Below, piece after piece: positions 1 through 7,383 of a stretch of DNA of 64,000 nt (positions within the stretch are counted from its first letter, which is position 1; every line of letters starts with the position of its first letter). The position numbers and the translations under genes are program-made. The notes under the pieces are model-generated. The model was not told where the DNA came from. It made no database searches and saw only the letters and a program-made list of their open reading frames with translations. Source of the stretch: Halomonas sp. ALS9 (GTDB lineage Bacteria; Pseudomonadota; Gammaproteobacteria; Pseudomonadales; Halomonadaceae); NCBI RefSeq assembly GCF_001651035.1, contig NZ_LXRG01000173.1, positions 124,001-188,000 of the forward strand, given 5' to 3'.

Positions 1-839
1 TGGTTGGTGGGAGGCTTTTGCCCTTGGTACTACGGAGCAAGCATCAAGAACAATCGCTGGATCTTCTCGGCGCGGGGCTTGCCCTTTTGGGTTTCTCGGC
101 AGGCGGATACGGTTTGGCCATGGGCAGCGAAATAGGCTGGGCCTCGCCTTCAGCTCTGACTGCATTGGTGCTGGGTTTAGCTTCTTTGGTTGGCTTTGCT
201 TGGCATGAGCACCGGGTAGATGCGCCACTACTACCGCCAGATTTTCTGCGACACAAAGACCGTCTTGGGGGAGCCTTTGGCATCTTTTTGGCAGCGGCCA
301 GCATGGGGCTGGTGACCTTTATTCTAGCGATCTACCTACAAGGAAGCCCCGGGTGGAGCCCGCTGGCGACGGCTGGTGCAATGGTACCCTTCCTTGCGGT
401 TCTTATTCTGGGCGGTGCGCCGTCAGGACAAATTGTTCTTCGCATGGGCGCATGGAATGCCATGCTTCTCGGGCTAGTGCTCTCTGCCATCGGGCTTTGG
501 CTGTTGGCAGGTTTCGGGCCAAATTATGTGCTCGATATACTGCCAGGTTTGGTCATTTTACCCGCGGGCACTTCTCTGATCTTCGCTGCTTCGGCGGTCT
601 TGATGACCCAAGGCGTTGCCCCTGCACAAATGGGACTTGCAGGCGGTGTAATGAATACGGCGATGGAACTTGGCCCAACCGCCGGGCTAGCAGGCTTCAT
701 GACTCTAACCGCGCTACATACGGAGATTGAGGCAGGCTGGTCTCTTGCTTTCATGGCGGCAGGCGTCACTGCATTCCTGTTGGCGCTATGGGCGTGTTTT
801 GTGATTAAAGCAGCAAGGATAAAAGGAGCGCAGCGATGA
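1..839 (+). CDS. MFS multidrug efflux transporter, DHA2 (EmrB/QacA-like), 5' end outside the window
   Basis: This is the C-terminal half of a 14-helix drug:proton antiporter of the inner membrane. The frame is open to the left edge (first full codon at position 3), so the N-terminal half is missing from the window. About 275 residues are visible with some seven to eight hydrophobic segments; a GVMNTAMELGPTAGLA stretch near residue 215 resembles the G-rich late helix of EmrB/QacA relatives. The short charged link before LDLLGAGLALLGF fits the start of the second half in this family. The stop overlaps the next start by 4 nt (ATGA), so the two genes are co-transcribed. The substrate cannot be read from the sequence. 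Confidence 0.85.
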   Translation, partial: VGGRLLPLVLRSKHQEQSLDLLGAGLALLGFSAGGYGLAMGSEIGWASPSALTALVLGLASLVGFAWHEHRVDAPLLPPDFLRHKDRLGGAFGIFLAAASMGLVTFILAIYLQGSPGWSPLATAGAMVPFLAVLILGGAPSGQIVLRMGAWNAMLLGLVLSAIGLWLLAGFGPNYVLDILPGLVILPAGTSLIFAASAVLMTQGVAPAQMGLAGGVMNTAMELGPTAGLAGFMTLTALHTEIEAGWSLAFMAAGVTAFLLALWACFVIKAARIKGAQR

Positions 840-1309
840 ACGGGCTGCTGATCGATGCCCTACGGCTCGGTGTTGGGGCGACCGCTTGCATGGATATCGT
901 AGCGCTGTTGCAGAAACGCCTGTTAGGTATTCCTTCACTGAATTACGCAATGGTCGGGCGTTGGCTGGGACACTTGCCGAGCGGCAGGTTCATCCATCGA
1001 CCTATCGGTAAAAGCACACAGATCCAAGCCGAGTCGGCTCTGGGGTGGTTTGCGCATTATCTGATAGGGATCGCTTTCGCTATCATGTTCCTTGTACTTG
1101 TCGGGCCAGACTGGCTGGCCCGCCCTACGCTCGTGCCTGCTTTAGGTTTCGGTGTGATGACGGTGCTTGCGCCTTTTCTTGTCCTGCAACCTTGCTTGGG
1201 CGCTGGGGTCGCCGCTCGTAAGACACCTCAGCCAAACATCGCTAGGCTGCGCAGCCTTTTGGCACACTCAAGCTTCGGCCTGGGCCTATGGATTGCGGGC
1301 TTGCTTTGA
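836..1309 (+). CDS. DUF2938 family membrane protein
   Basis: A 157-residue protein that I place in the DUF2938 family from its GVGATACMDI N-terminus, the WLGHLPSGRFIH segment and the spacing of four hydrophobic helices. Function is unknown for the family. It overlaps the upstream efflux gene by 4 nt and is therefore translationally coupled to it. A role next to an MFS pump is suggested by position only. Length agrees with the family (about 155-165 residues). Confidence 0.75.
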   Translation: MNGLLIDALRLGVGATACMDIVALLQKRLLGIPSLNYAMVGRWLGHLPSGRFIHRPIGKSTQIQAESALGWFAHYLIGIAFAIMFLVLVGPDWLARPTLVPALGFGVMTVLAPFLVLQPCLGAGVAARKTPQPNIARLRSLLAHSSFGLGLWIAGLL

Positions 1310-1399
1310 CTTAGTCAGCATTGCCGTGCAGGCAGATACCCGCACGAGCTAGCGACAATGTCTTTACCTCATCGCCTTGAGTTACGTCACGATGCCCAC

Positions 1400-1432
1400 G
1401 GTGCCCAAAATCAGCCGTGCATTTTGGGCACC
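1400..1432. repeat. Perfect 12-bp inverted repeat over the 3' end of the DUF2442 gene
   Basis: GGTGCCCAAAAT (1400-1411) and ATTTTGGGCACC (1421-1432) are exact reverse complements separated by 9 nt. The hairpin covers the last codons and stop (1411-1413) of the minus-strand DUF2442 gene. There is no T tract on either strand, so a classic intrinsic terminator is not supported. It may stabilise the mRNA 3' end or mark an old recombination boundary. Confidence 0.7.
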
Positions 1433-1677
1433 TGCTGCATTTGTTCGTTATGCAGCCCCTTGAGAAACTCTGGTGCTAAATCCGCACCATTTGGCCAGAC
1501 AACCGTTTCAAGCTCAGGATCGACTGATACTTTTCGAAAAACGGCTATATCTTTTAGCGGTTCAAATACCGGGCCGCTCAACACGCCATCAAGATCCACT
1601 TCACCTGACGTCCCGTCATCAAACGCCACCCAGATTTTGTAATCAACCACATATTCAGCAGATTTGATATGCAACAT
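1411..1677 (-). CDS. DUF2442 domain protein
   Basis: An 88-residue protein with the DUF2442 pattern: an N-terminal beta-rich segment ending in FDDGTSGEVDLDGVL, followed by a short segment containing FRKVSVDPELETVVWPNGADLAPEFL, which is highly characteristic. It starts 3 nt after the stop of the DUF4160 gene, with GGAG 6 nt upstream inside that gene's end, so the two form an operon. DUF2442 proteins are often paired with DUF4160 proteins, and the pair has been suggested to act as a toxin-antitoxin-like module. I see no catalytic motif. Confidence 0.85.
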   Translation of the reverse strand: MLHIKSAEYVVDYKIWVAFDDGTSGEVDLDGVLSGPVFEPLKDIAVFRKVSVDPELETVVWPNGADLAPEFLKGLHNEQMQQVPKMHG

Positions 1678-1680
1678 GAT

Positions 1681-1938
1681 TTACTCCAGCGGTGCAATGT
1701 CATTGAGAGGCTCTCCTGCTCTAGCTCGACGCCAGTTTTCTTCAAGCTCAACTTCATGCAGCGAAATCCACTCTTTAACAAAGATCGTCGCCCTCTTCGG
1801 CAGTTCGCCTTCCAGTATGGTTCCATCGAACGCAAATAGTGCCTCATAACCGGAATATTTAGCGTGAAAATGCGGTGGATTATGATCGTTGAAATACATA
1901 GCAATCAAAATTCCATAAAATCTACTAATAACTGGCAT
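1681..1938 (-). CDS. DUF4160 domain protein
   Basis: An 85-residue protein with the DUF4160 hallmark MPVISRFYGILIAMYFNDH followed by NPPHFHAKYSGYEA and a C-terminal segment with WISLHEVELEENWRRA. The ATG at 1936-1938 is preferred over an in-frame TTG 15 nt upstream because family members begin MP-x-I-x-R-F. The H/D/H cluster (NDHNPPHFHAKY) is strongly conserved in the family and may be functional. It forms a two-gene operon with the DUF2442 gene 3 nt downstream. Toxin or antitoxin roles are not demonstrated by the sequence. Confidence 0.85.
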   Translation of the reverse strand: MPVISRFYGILIAMYFNDHNPPHFHAKYSGYEALFAFDGTILEGELPKRATIFVKEWISLHEVELEENWRRARAGEPLNDIAPLE

Positions 1939-2071
1939 GGTCAATGCTCTCAATGAAAATCAGCACCACATGATATTACGATCGAACTCCAACATGACAA
2001 TGGTTGTTAATAGTGGCCATCATGATAACGTTCCGCAGGAGTATTGCGATTAATGGATAACGTCACTTCCG

Positions 2072-2671
2072 CTAACAGAATGCCGTCTCCTGAAAGCTCT
2101 TTATTGAGACCATCCCAGCGTGCCAAACCTGAAGCTGTGGGTACTCTTCTTGCCAGTTCACCTCTGGCAGCCTGAAGGCGAGATAATCCAGCGCCACTGC
2201 GGTGGCGATTTCACCGAGATGAACTGACGAAGAAAATGGTTTTTTAAGCTCACTGTCCAGCTGTTTTAAGATTCGTTGAATAGCCCGAGAACGCCGCTCT
2301 CCCAACACGCTATCATCAATCTCGTTGCCGTAATGCTTTCGGGCAATCACGGTATTGAACGCGGCATCCATCAGGTTTTGGCCCAACCCCGCCAGATGCA
2401 GCACCTCAGCCAAACGGTCTTGAGGAATCACCAGCTTGTTAGGGCTTACGCCATCCAGGTAAACGGCAATCAGCAGTGACTCGCTTAGTGTGGTGCCCTC
2501 CTCCGTTATCAGCGCTGGAATACGCCCGGCAGGGTTGGCTTTCAATAGATCGGCATCGTCTGCCCAGGGGTCGCACCACTTTAGCGTGACACTTTCCGCT
2601 AAGCCTTTTTCCACTAAAACGATTCGCGCCAGGCGCGCATAGGGTGATGTGCCGTTCAGGTAGAGTTCCAT
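2072..2671 (-). CDS. Glutathione S-transferase family protein
   Basis: A 199-residue soluble protein with a thioredoxin-like N-terminal domain (MELYLNGTSPYARLARIVL, residues 1-75) and the GST signature NPAGRIPALITEEGTTLSES, which holds the cis-Pro and the Glu-Ser pair that bind the glutathione gamma-glutamyl group. A helical domain follows. The likely catalytic residue near the N-terminus is Ser9/Tyr11 rather than Cys. Its ATG overlaps the TAA of the upstream MFS gene by one base (TAATG), showing translational coupling. It may conjugate or reduce a compound exported by that transporter; this is inference from position. Confidence 0.85.
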   Translation of the reverse strand: MELYLNGTSPYARLARIVLVEKGLAESVTLKWCDPWADDADLLKANPAGRIPALITEEGTTLSESLLIAVYLDGVSPNKLVIPQDRLAEVLHLAGLGQNLMDAAFNTVIARKHYGNEIDDSVLGERRSRAIQRILKQLDSELKKPFSSSVHLGEIATAVALDYLAFRLPEVNWQEEYPQLQVWHAGMVSIKSFQETAFC

Positions 2672-3915
2672 TATTGCCTCCCGTGGTGTGAAGTTTGTTT
2701 TGTCGATTGCTGAGTAGAAAGGTGCCCGTGGCGCTGCTGTACGCCACGGCTTAGCAGCACCAATAAAAAGCCTACCGCTAGCATAAAGCCGCTGATGGCA
2801 AATAGCGGCGCGTAGGTGCCCCAGGCACCATAAAGCGCAGACATGGCATATCCCGCCAGCGCCTGGGCAGCAGCAAAAGCAGCGGTTGCCTGCCCCCAGA
2901 GCTTTTTGTGTGCGGTAGGGCCTACTAATTCGGCAAGACGGCCAGAGGTCAACGCGACAATGCCGGGGATCATTGCTCCCACCATGAAAGAGGATATCGA
3001 TTGACTAAGGAGCGCTAGCGAAAATACCGGCAGCGATACAGTGGCAGCCTTCGCCACAAAGGCGATCGCCAAGCCACGATGCCAACCCACTCGATGCGCC
3101 AAGGCACCCACCATTAGCGGCCCACATACGGCGCCTAACCCGAAGATGCCCCACTGCAAGGAAGCTGCGTGATTACCCAGGGCGTTTTCCCTGGCGAGAT
3201 AGTCCACCCAGAACACGGTATGGGGCACAAACCCAACCGCGTCCAGGGCATAAGCGCCTATGACCAGCAGCACCACTAGCTTTACTCCCGCAACTTCCTT
3301 CTGACTATTGACCGTTGGGCTAGTTGCCAAAGGTGGGGCTACATGTAAATGGTTAACACCCCAGTCGCCTAAAAGACCCGCCGCGATGCAAAGCAACCCC
3401 AGCGTGCCCCAGGTTACCGTTAGGCTTAACTCAAGAAGCACAGGCACGATGAAAGCTGAAAGCAGCGCGCCCAAGCCAATACCAGTAAACACCATGGCAC
3501 CAACGCTAGCTCGCCTTTCAGGCGGAGTGGCCGCCAACGCCAGCGAGGGGCCAACCACCATTAAAACGGCCCCAGCAATACCGGAGACCAATCGCCAGCA
3601 GAAGAACCAAGCAAAATTGCCCGCGCCAGCGCAAAGCATAAAGCTGAGGGCGATAGCCGCGAAACTTGTGCCGATTACCAGCCTAGGAGAAAAGCGCTCA
3701 CTCAAGGCGTGGGCGGAGAGCGCGCCGATAAAGTAGCCCAGCAGGTTAGCGGCCCCGAGATAAGCACCTTGGCTGGCGGTGAACCAGCCTTCCTGAATAA
3801 TCGCAGGCAGTAGCGGCGTGTAGGCGAAGCGCGCAATGCCAATGCCCGCCAAGGTTGCCATTATGCCGGTTATTAGGGCGGGTAGGTCTTGGGCAGTGAG
3901 TGTTCGATTCATCAT
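2671..3915 (-). CDS. YbfB/YjiJ-type MFS transporter
   Basis: An inner-membrane transporter of about 414 residues with 12 predicted helices. The pattern GIARFAYTPLLPAI near the N-terminus and GYFIGALSAHALSERF in helix 2/loop 2-3 is typical of the YbfB/YjiJ (MFS_4) family. I start it at 3915, where AAGGA lies 6 nt upstream; the frame extends further but that part is hydrophilic and lacks a ribosome site. The divergent LysR gene at 4071 probably controls it, and the GST gene overlaps its end. Substrate unknown. Confidence 0.85.
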   Translation of the reverse strand: MMNRTLTAQDLPALITGIMATLAGIGIARFAYTPLLPAIIQEGWFTASQGAYLGAANLLGYFIGALSAHALSERFSPRLVIGTSFAAIALSFMLCAGAGNFAWFFCWRLVSGIAGAVLMVVGPSLALAATPPERRASVGAMVFTGIGLGALLSAFIVPVLLELSLTVTWGTLGLLCIAAGLLGDWGVNHLHVAPPLATSPTVNSQKEVAGVKLVVLLVIGAYALDAVGFVPHTVFWVDYLARENALGNHAASLQWGIFGLGAVCGPLMVGALAHRVGWHRGLAIAFVAKAATVSLPVFSLALLSQSISSFMVGAMIPGIVALTSGRLAELVGPTAHKKLWGQATAAFAAAQALAGYAMSALYGAWGTYAPLFAISGFMLAVGFLLVLLSRGVQQRHGHLSTQQSTKQTSHHGRQ

Positions 3916-4022
3916 ATTGTGTCCTTTTCGTGCCGCCATTCGGGCAAGGTGGGCAGCGCGTTGGTACACAGCCAGACTACGCGCGAGGAACTATTTCTAG
4001 AAACGATTAGTTATGATCACTA

Positions 4023-4041
4023 CTATCTTGTTTTGAGATAG
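4023..4041. promoter_or_regulatory. Candidate LysR-type operator between the MFS and LysR genes
   Basis: CTATCT and AGATAG form a 6-bp inverted repeat with a 7-nt centre in the 155-bp divergent intergenic region. It contains a T-N11-A arrangement (T4026, A4038), the classical LysR box geometry. The site sits 30-48 bp upstream of the LysR ATG, which suits autoregulation plus control of the divergent ybfB-like operon. It was found by eye only. Confidence 0.5.
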
Positions 4042-4070
4042 CCTGACGATTAACGACGGGGAGATGGGGT

Positions 4071-4961
4071 ATGCAACTTAAATCACTGCGGCTATTTATG
4101 GCGGTGGCCAAAACGGGCAGTTTCGTGGCGGCGGCAAATCAGCTGCACACGGTGCAATCCAACGTGACGGCCCATATCAAGAAACTTGAGGATGAGCTAG
4201 ACGTACAGCTGATTCAGCGTGCGGGCCGCGTTCGCCCTACGAGCGCTGGTTTGGCATTGGTGGAGTACACTGAACGCATGTTGACGGCCCACGATGAAGC
4301 GGTATCGCTCTTCAAGGGCCAGGAGAAGGCGTGTGGCCGACTACGTATTGGCGCCATGGAAACCACCACAGCTATACGCCTTCCGCCGATACTGGCGGCG
4401 TACCACGCCGCGCAGCCTGACGTTGATATCCAGATCAAAACCGGGCCAACGGCGGAACTGGTCGAGTTGTTGCTAGACGGGCAGGTGGACTGTGTCTTTG
4501 TGGCCGGGCGGCTTGAGCATAGCCGCTATCACTTGCTTAAGGCTTTCAGCGAGCAGCTTGTGCTGGTGGGTTCAACGCCAATGTCGACGATGCCCTCTTC
4601 ACAAAAGCTGCTGACATCGGCCTTCCTGGCGTTTCGCCAAGGGTGTAGCTACCGCCAACGTATCGAGCTATTGCTGGCCTCCCACGGCGTGAATGCCGGA
4701 CGGATATTCGAGTTTGGTTCACTGGACGCGATGCTAGGCTGTGTCGCGGCTGGAATGGGTTACACGGTGCTGCCCCGTGGGACAGTCGAGGCTCACCAAT
4801 ACCGATTCGGGATTCACACCCTGGAACTGCCCTCGTCCATCGCCAATATCGATACCTACTTTGCCGCCTTCGAACCAGAAACCTGGACACCCGCCCTGGC
4901 AAGTTTCGCTGAAACCTTGCGCGAAGCGGTGGTGGATGAGCCTCAGCTGACTGCATCTTGA
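4071..4961 (+). CDS. LysR-family transcriptional regulator
   Basis: A 296-residue LTTR. The winged helix-turn-helix is at residues 1-60 (MQLKSLRLFMAVAKTGSFVAAANQL with HTVQSNVTAHIKKLEDEL), followed by a linker helix and a two-lobed effector domain. It is divergent from the YbfB-type exporter plus GST operon and most likely regulates it. The VQSNVTAHIKKLE recognition helix is like that of regulators of exporters (for example AbgR/YbhD-type), but the inducer cannot be deduced. Start ATG at 4071 has GGGGAGATGG upstream. Confidence 0.85.
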   Translation: MQLKSLRLFMAVAKTGSFVAAANQLHTVQSNVTAHIKKLEDELDVQLIQRAGRVRPTSAGLALVEYTERMLTAHDEAVSLFKGQEKACGRLRIGAMETTTAIRLPPILAAYHAAQPDVDIQIKTGPTAELVELLLDGQVDCVFVAGRLEHSRYHLLKAFSEQLVLVGSTPMSTMPSSQKLLTSAFLAFRQGCSYRQRIELLLASHGVNAGRIFEFGSLDAMLGCVAAGMGYTVLPRGTVEAHQYRFGIHTLELPSSIANIDTYFAAFEPETWTPALASFAETLREAVVDEPQLTAS

Positions 4962-4992
4962 ATGGGGTAGCTGGCTGACCTCTGAGGCTTTA

Positions 4993-5628
4993 TCAGCTTC
5001 TCTCCGCCCTACCAAGCAACAAGACAGATAAACCCGCGGCGATAAACGTAATGCCAGCACCAATATTCAACCCAAAAATAGTGCGCGGATGGCCTTCTAG
5101 CCATCTCGCAAATAAGGATGAAAAGGTACCTAACACTGTAAAAACCGCGAATGCCAGCAACGCAAACCATGTACCTAGCAAGAGCGTTTGTAGCTCGACT
5201 GTTCCATGCAGGGGAGATACAAACTGAGGAACAAAGGCCAAAATAAACAGCGCTGGCTTGGGATTAAGTACATTGGTTAAAAAGCCGGTGAGAAACACAG
5301 CCCGATGGGACAAGTGGCTCTGAGACGAGAAAACAATCAACTCTCTTGAGCGCAAGGTTTTGATCCCTAGCCAAACCAAATACCCAGCCCCAGCGAATTT
5401 AACCACACTAAACGCTACTGCCGATGTTTGAATGAGAACCGTCAATCCCAGAAAAGCGACTAGAACATGCACCATCAGGCCAAGACCAGCCCCGGCACTA
5501 GAGATAGATGCCGCTAGACGTCCCTGACTAAGCCCCCGACTAACGGCAAGAATATTATCAGGCCCCGGCACAAGAATGATTAAAATGCATGCGACGGTAT
5601 ACGTCAGCCAGGTTTCGATAGGTACCAT
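4993..5628 (-). CDS. LysE/RhtB-family amino-acid exporter
   Basis: A 211-residue inner-membrane protein with six hydrophobic segments. The N-terminal VPGPDNILAVSRGLSQGR is the LysE/RhtB family signature (PGP motif), and FLTNVLNPKPALFILAFVPQFV carries the family's NPK motif. Such proteins export amino acids such as homoserine, threonine, lysine or leucine. Start at 5628 with a GGAGAT-like ribosome site. The gene stands alone; two more LysE paralogues occur in this window (22979 and 25289) but are not close copies. Confidence 0.88.
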   Translation of the reverse strand: MVPIETWLTYTVACILIILVPGPDNILAVSRGLSQGRLAASISSAGAGLGLMVHVLVAFLGLTVLIQTSAVAFSVVKFAGAGYLVWLGIKTLRSRELIVFSSQSHLSHRAVFLTGFLTNVLNPKPALFILAFVPQFVSPLHGTVELQTLLLGTWFALLAFAVFTVLGTFSSLFARWLEGHPRTIFGLNIGAGITFIAAGLSVLLLGRAERS

Positions 5629-5726
5629 GCTATCTCCTAGGAAGCTAATGCTTGGTTCTTAATGGCTTGTTATAGCACAACATTGAAATGGACGATCCTG
5701 TTATGAAAGGACTCAAGCGCTGATTA

Positions 5727-5918
5727 TTAACCTTCATTCTCTTTATGCACCATTCTATTGGCTAACACCGGCTTACCGTTGTACCAGCCCTCAAACTCCC
5801 CAACCATACTGAAGCCATATCGATGATAAAACGCTTTTGCCGTCACATTGCTTTTCGCGACACAAAGCTTAGCGGGCCTAGCGATCATGTGGTCAACCAG
5901 TTGACTGCCTGAGTGAGC
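5727..5918 (-). pseudogene. C-terminal remnant of a GNAT acetyltransferase
   Basis: On the minus strand an open frame of about 63 codons ends at the TAA at 5727-5729. It reads like the last third of a GNAT enzyme: LCVAKSNVTAKAFYHRYGF is the acetyl-CoA-binding motif B region (N-x-x-A-x-x-F-Y-x-x-x-G-F), followed by SMVGEFEGWYNGKPV and RMV. No start codon or N-terminal part precedes it; the frame closes at a TGA just upstream of residue 1. Family members are 140-150 residues, so the N-terminal half is lost. This explains the otherwise empty 5629-5954 interval. Confidence 0.75.
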
Positions 5919-5929
5919 TTCAGCTCACT
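5912..5929. repeat. 8-bp inverted repeat between the GNAT remnant and the antitoxin gene
   Basis: AGTGAGCT and AGCTCACT are perfect complements with a 2-nt centre. The repeat lies where the GNAT remnant ends and 26 bp past the stop of the antitoxin gene. There is no T tract in either direction. It may be the edge of the rearrangement that truncated the acetyltransferase. Confidence 0.4.
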
Positions 5930-5954
5930 GCGCCGTAAGTGGGTAGCTGGCTGA

Positions 5955-6242
5955 TCAGTGAAGTTGATCAAAGATTTCCGGGCGTTGCTCAGCAATACGC
6001 AAAAGAGCAACCGCCGGGCCCTGTGGCTCTCTTCGACCTTGTTCCCAGTCCTGAAGCGTACGTATGCTTACCCCCAGCAGCCCCGCAAAAGCTGATTGAG
6101 AGAGCTTCAGTTTCAACCGAATCATTTTGGGGGGTGAAGGCGCTGCTAACTCATTAGTTCGCAGCGCAACTCTGCCTTTCTTGAACTGTTTAATCTCATT
6201 AATCCCGTCGAGAATCTCTACTCCAAGGTTTCTATCAACCAT
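5955..6242 (-). CDS. XRE-type HTH antitoxin (HigA/NadS-like)
   Basis: A 95-residue antitoxin and DNA-binding protein. An N-terminal tail (residues 1-38) is followed by a Cro/C1-type helix-turn-helix: IRLKLKLSQSAFAGLLGVSIRTLQDWEQGRREPQGPA, where LSQSAFAGLLGVS and RTLQDWEQGRR are the two recognition segments typical of NadS/HigA2 proteins. It starts inside the last 8 nt of the toxin gene, so toxin precedes antitoxin and translation is coupled. It should bind the palindrome upstream of the toxin and repress the operon; this is known for the family and inferred here. Confidence 0.87.
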   Translation of the reverse strand: MVDRNLGVEILDGINEIKQFKKGRVALRTNELAAPSPPKMIRLKLKLSQSAFAGLLGVSIRTLQDWEQGRREPQGPAVALLRIAEQRPEIFDQLH

Positions 6243-6549
6243 TTTTGATTGCCTCCGCTATCTGCTTGAGCATGTGCCCAGGAATACTGGCGCGCTCCGT
6301 TTTACTGTACAGCGTGAGCATCCATATCTCGTGGTCAGATTTCTTCCAATAATAGACAGCTCTGATACCGCCGCTCTTTCCCGAACCTGTTGATGACCAG
6401 CGAACTTTACGAACACCACCGGAGCCTTTGATGAGGTCGCCTGCATCCGGTTTCTGCAACAAATACGTTTGCAGCCCACGGTACTCCTCATCCGTGAGGT
6501 AGCTTGGTAGCAGCTTGGTGAACGTAGAAGTTTCGATGAATAACATCAT
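6235..6549 (-). CDS. RelE/HigB-type mRNA interferase toxin
   Basis: A 104-residue toxin of the RelE/ParE superfamily, HigB2-like. Visible features are an N-terminal TSTFTKLLPSYLTDEEYRGLQ helix pair, DLIKGSGGVRKVRW with the conserved G-x-R-K-x-R-W, GIRAVYYW and the C-terminal strand IWMLTLYSKTERASI. Members cut mRNA in the ribosome A site. Toxin-first order and an 8-nt overlap with the XRE antitoxin are usual for higBA. The start (ATGATG, 6544-6549) has no Shine-Dalgarno sequence and lies about 6 nt beyond a good -10 element, so the message may be leaderless. Confidence 0.87.
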   Translation of the reverse strand: MMLFIETSTFTKLLPSYLTDEEYRGLQTYLLQKPDAGDLIKGSGGVRKVRWSSTGSGKSGGIRAVYYWKKSDHEIWMLTLYSKTERASIPGHMLKQIAEAIKNG

Positions 6550-6552
6550 CTA

Positions 6553-6581
6553 AATATACGGCCTTGCCGTATAGAAAACAA
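6553..6581 (-). promoter_or_regulatory. Promoter and palindromic operator of the toxin-antitoxin operon
   Basis: On the minus strand TTGTTT (6581-6576) and TATATT (6558-6553) are separated by exactly 17 bp, a near-consensus sigma70 promoter. The spacer and -10 are covered by a perfect palindrome, TATACGGC-CTT-GCCGTATA (6555-6573). This is the expected layout for autorepression by the antitoxin. The -10 ends 3 nt before the first ATG (6549), so transcription should begin at or near the toxin start codon. Confidence 0.7.
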
Positions 6582-6651
6582 GGCTAGATCGCAACTTCAC
6601 CCCCTTCGTTAACCACCTTGGGCTCGAATCCGCTCTGCAAATAACGTAGCG

Positions 6652-6663
6652 TGTACTAGTACA
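6652..6663. repeat. 12-bp perfect palindrome
   Basis: TGTACTAGTACA reads identically on both strands. It lies in the 138-bp gap between the toxin operon promoter and the 3' end of the haloacid dehalogenase gene. It could be a second operator half for the toxin-antitoxin repressor or an unrelated site; no T tract supports a terminator. Confidence 0.35.
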
Positions 6664-6687
6664 ACATTGAGGTCTTTGGATATTGGC

Positions 6688-7383
6688 TCACTCTATTAGA
6701 CTCTTACTCAACGCAACGAGATCCTCAGCCACCACATCCCAGGCTTGCTCTGCTGCTAAATCCTTGCGCTGCTCCGGGCCATATTCTGTACGGCGGGGTA
6801 TAAACGCCGTTTTCATTCCCAATGCACGGGCAGCCCCCAGGTCGTAATTGTGCGCTGCGCATAGCATCACCTCTTCAGGCGGCAGGCGCAGCAGGCGGCA
6901 AGCGCCTAAATATACCTCAGGATCAGGCTTATAGTGTTGGAATAATTCGGCGCAAAACACCATGTCCCATGGCAGTTTGGCATAACGGGCAACGTCCACC
7001 ATTAACGACAAATTGCCATTCGTCAGGGTGGCGATGATGTAGTGCTCCTTCAATTGCTGAAGGCCACGCTGAACATCCGGCCATGGGTCTAACTGATGCC
7101 AAAAGTGATTGACGCGATCAATGGTCGCCTCGTCTAGCGTAATCCCATGTTGCTTGAGTAGTTTGACTAGGCTTTCTCGATGCAGATCGTCCAACCCCGT
7201 CCATGGAATTTCACCTTTACGCACCCGATCCATCGAAGACGCATAATGCTGACGCCATTGATCCGTCAGCGCTTCACCGGGTAGCTCAATCCCCAACTCC
7301 TTCTCTAATGCCCTGAATTGATTAATCAAACTGGAACGCCAATCAACAATAGTGCCGAATACATCAAACACGATGGCTTTCAT
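6688..7383 (-). CDS. Haloacid dehalogenase, type II (HAD superfamily)
   Basis: A 231-residue HAD hydrolase close to L-2-haloacid dehalogenases. Motif I is FDVFGTIVDWR with the nucleophile Asp7; motif II is ATLTNGN; motif III is the Lys in HYKPDPEVY; motif IV is in AAHNYDLGAARALGMKTAFI, which carries the Asn/Asp pattern of type II dehalogenases. The reaction would be hydrolytic release of halide from 2-haloalkanoic acids. It overlaps the MFS gene by 20 nt on the same strand, suggesting uptake and hydrolysis are linked. Activity on non-halogenated phosphates cannot be excluded. Confidence 0.85.
   Translation of the reverse strand: MKAIVFDVFGTIVDWRSSLINQFRALEKELGIELPGEALTDQWRQHYASSMDRVRKGEIPWTGLDDLHRESLVKLLKQHGITLDEATIDRVNHFWHQLDPWPDVQRGLQQLKEHYIIATLTNGNLSLMVDVARYAKLPWDMVFCAELFQHYKPDPEVYLGACRLLRLPPEEVMLCAAHNYDLGAARALGMKTAFIPRRTEYGPEQRKDLAAEQAWDVVAEDLVALSKSLIE

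Noticed and set aside
4965..5954. Identical 14-bp direct repeats (GGGTAGCTGGCTGA) at 4965 and 5941 flanking the LysE gene and GNAT remnant.
   Set aside because: A few chance 14-bp matches are expected in 64 kb, there are no inverted repeats or transposase genes at the ends, and target duplication of this length is unusual.
6625..6645. T-loop-like stretch GGGCTCGAATCCGC, as in a tRNA 3' end or attachment site.
   Set aside because: No acceptor, D or anticodon stem can be built around it and no integrase is present.
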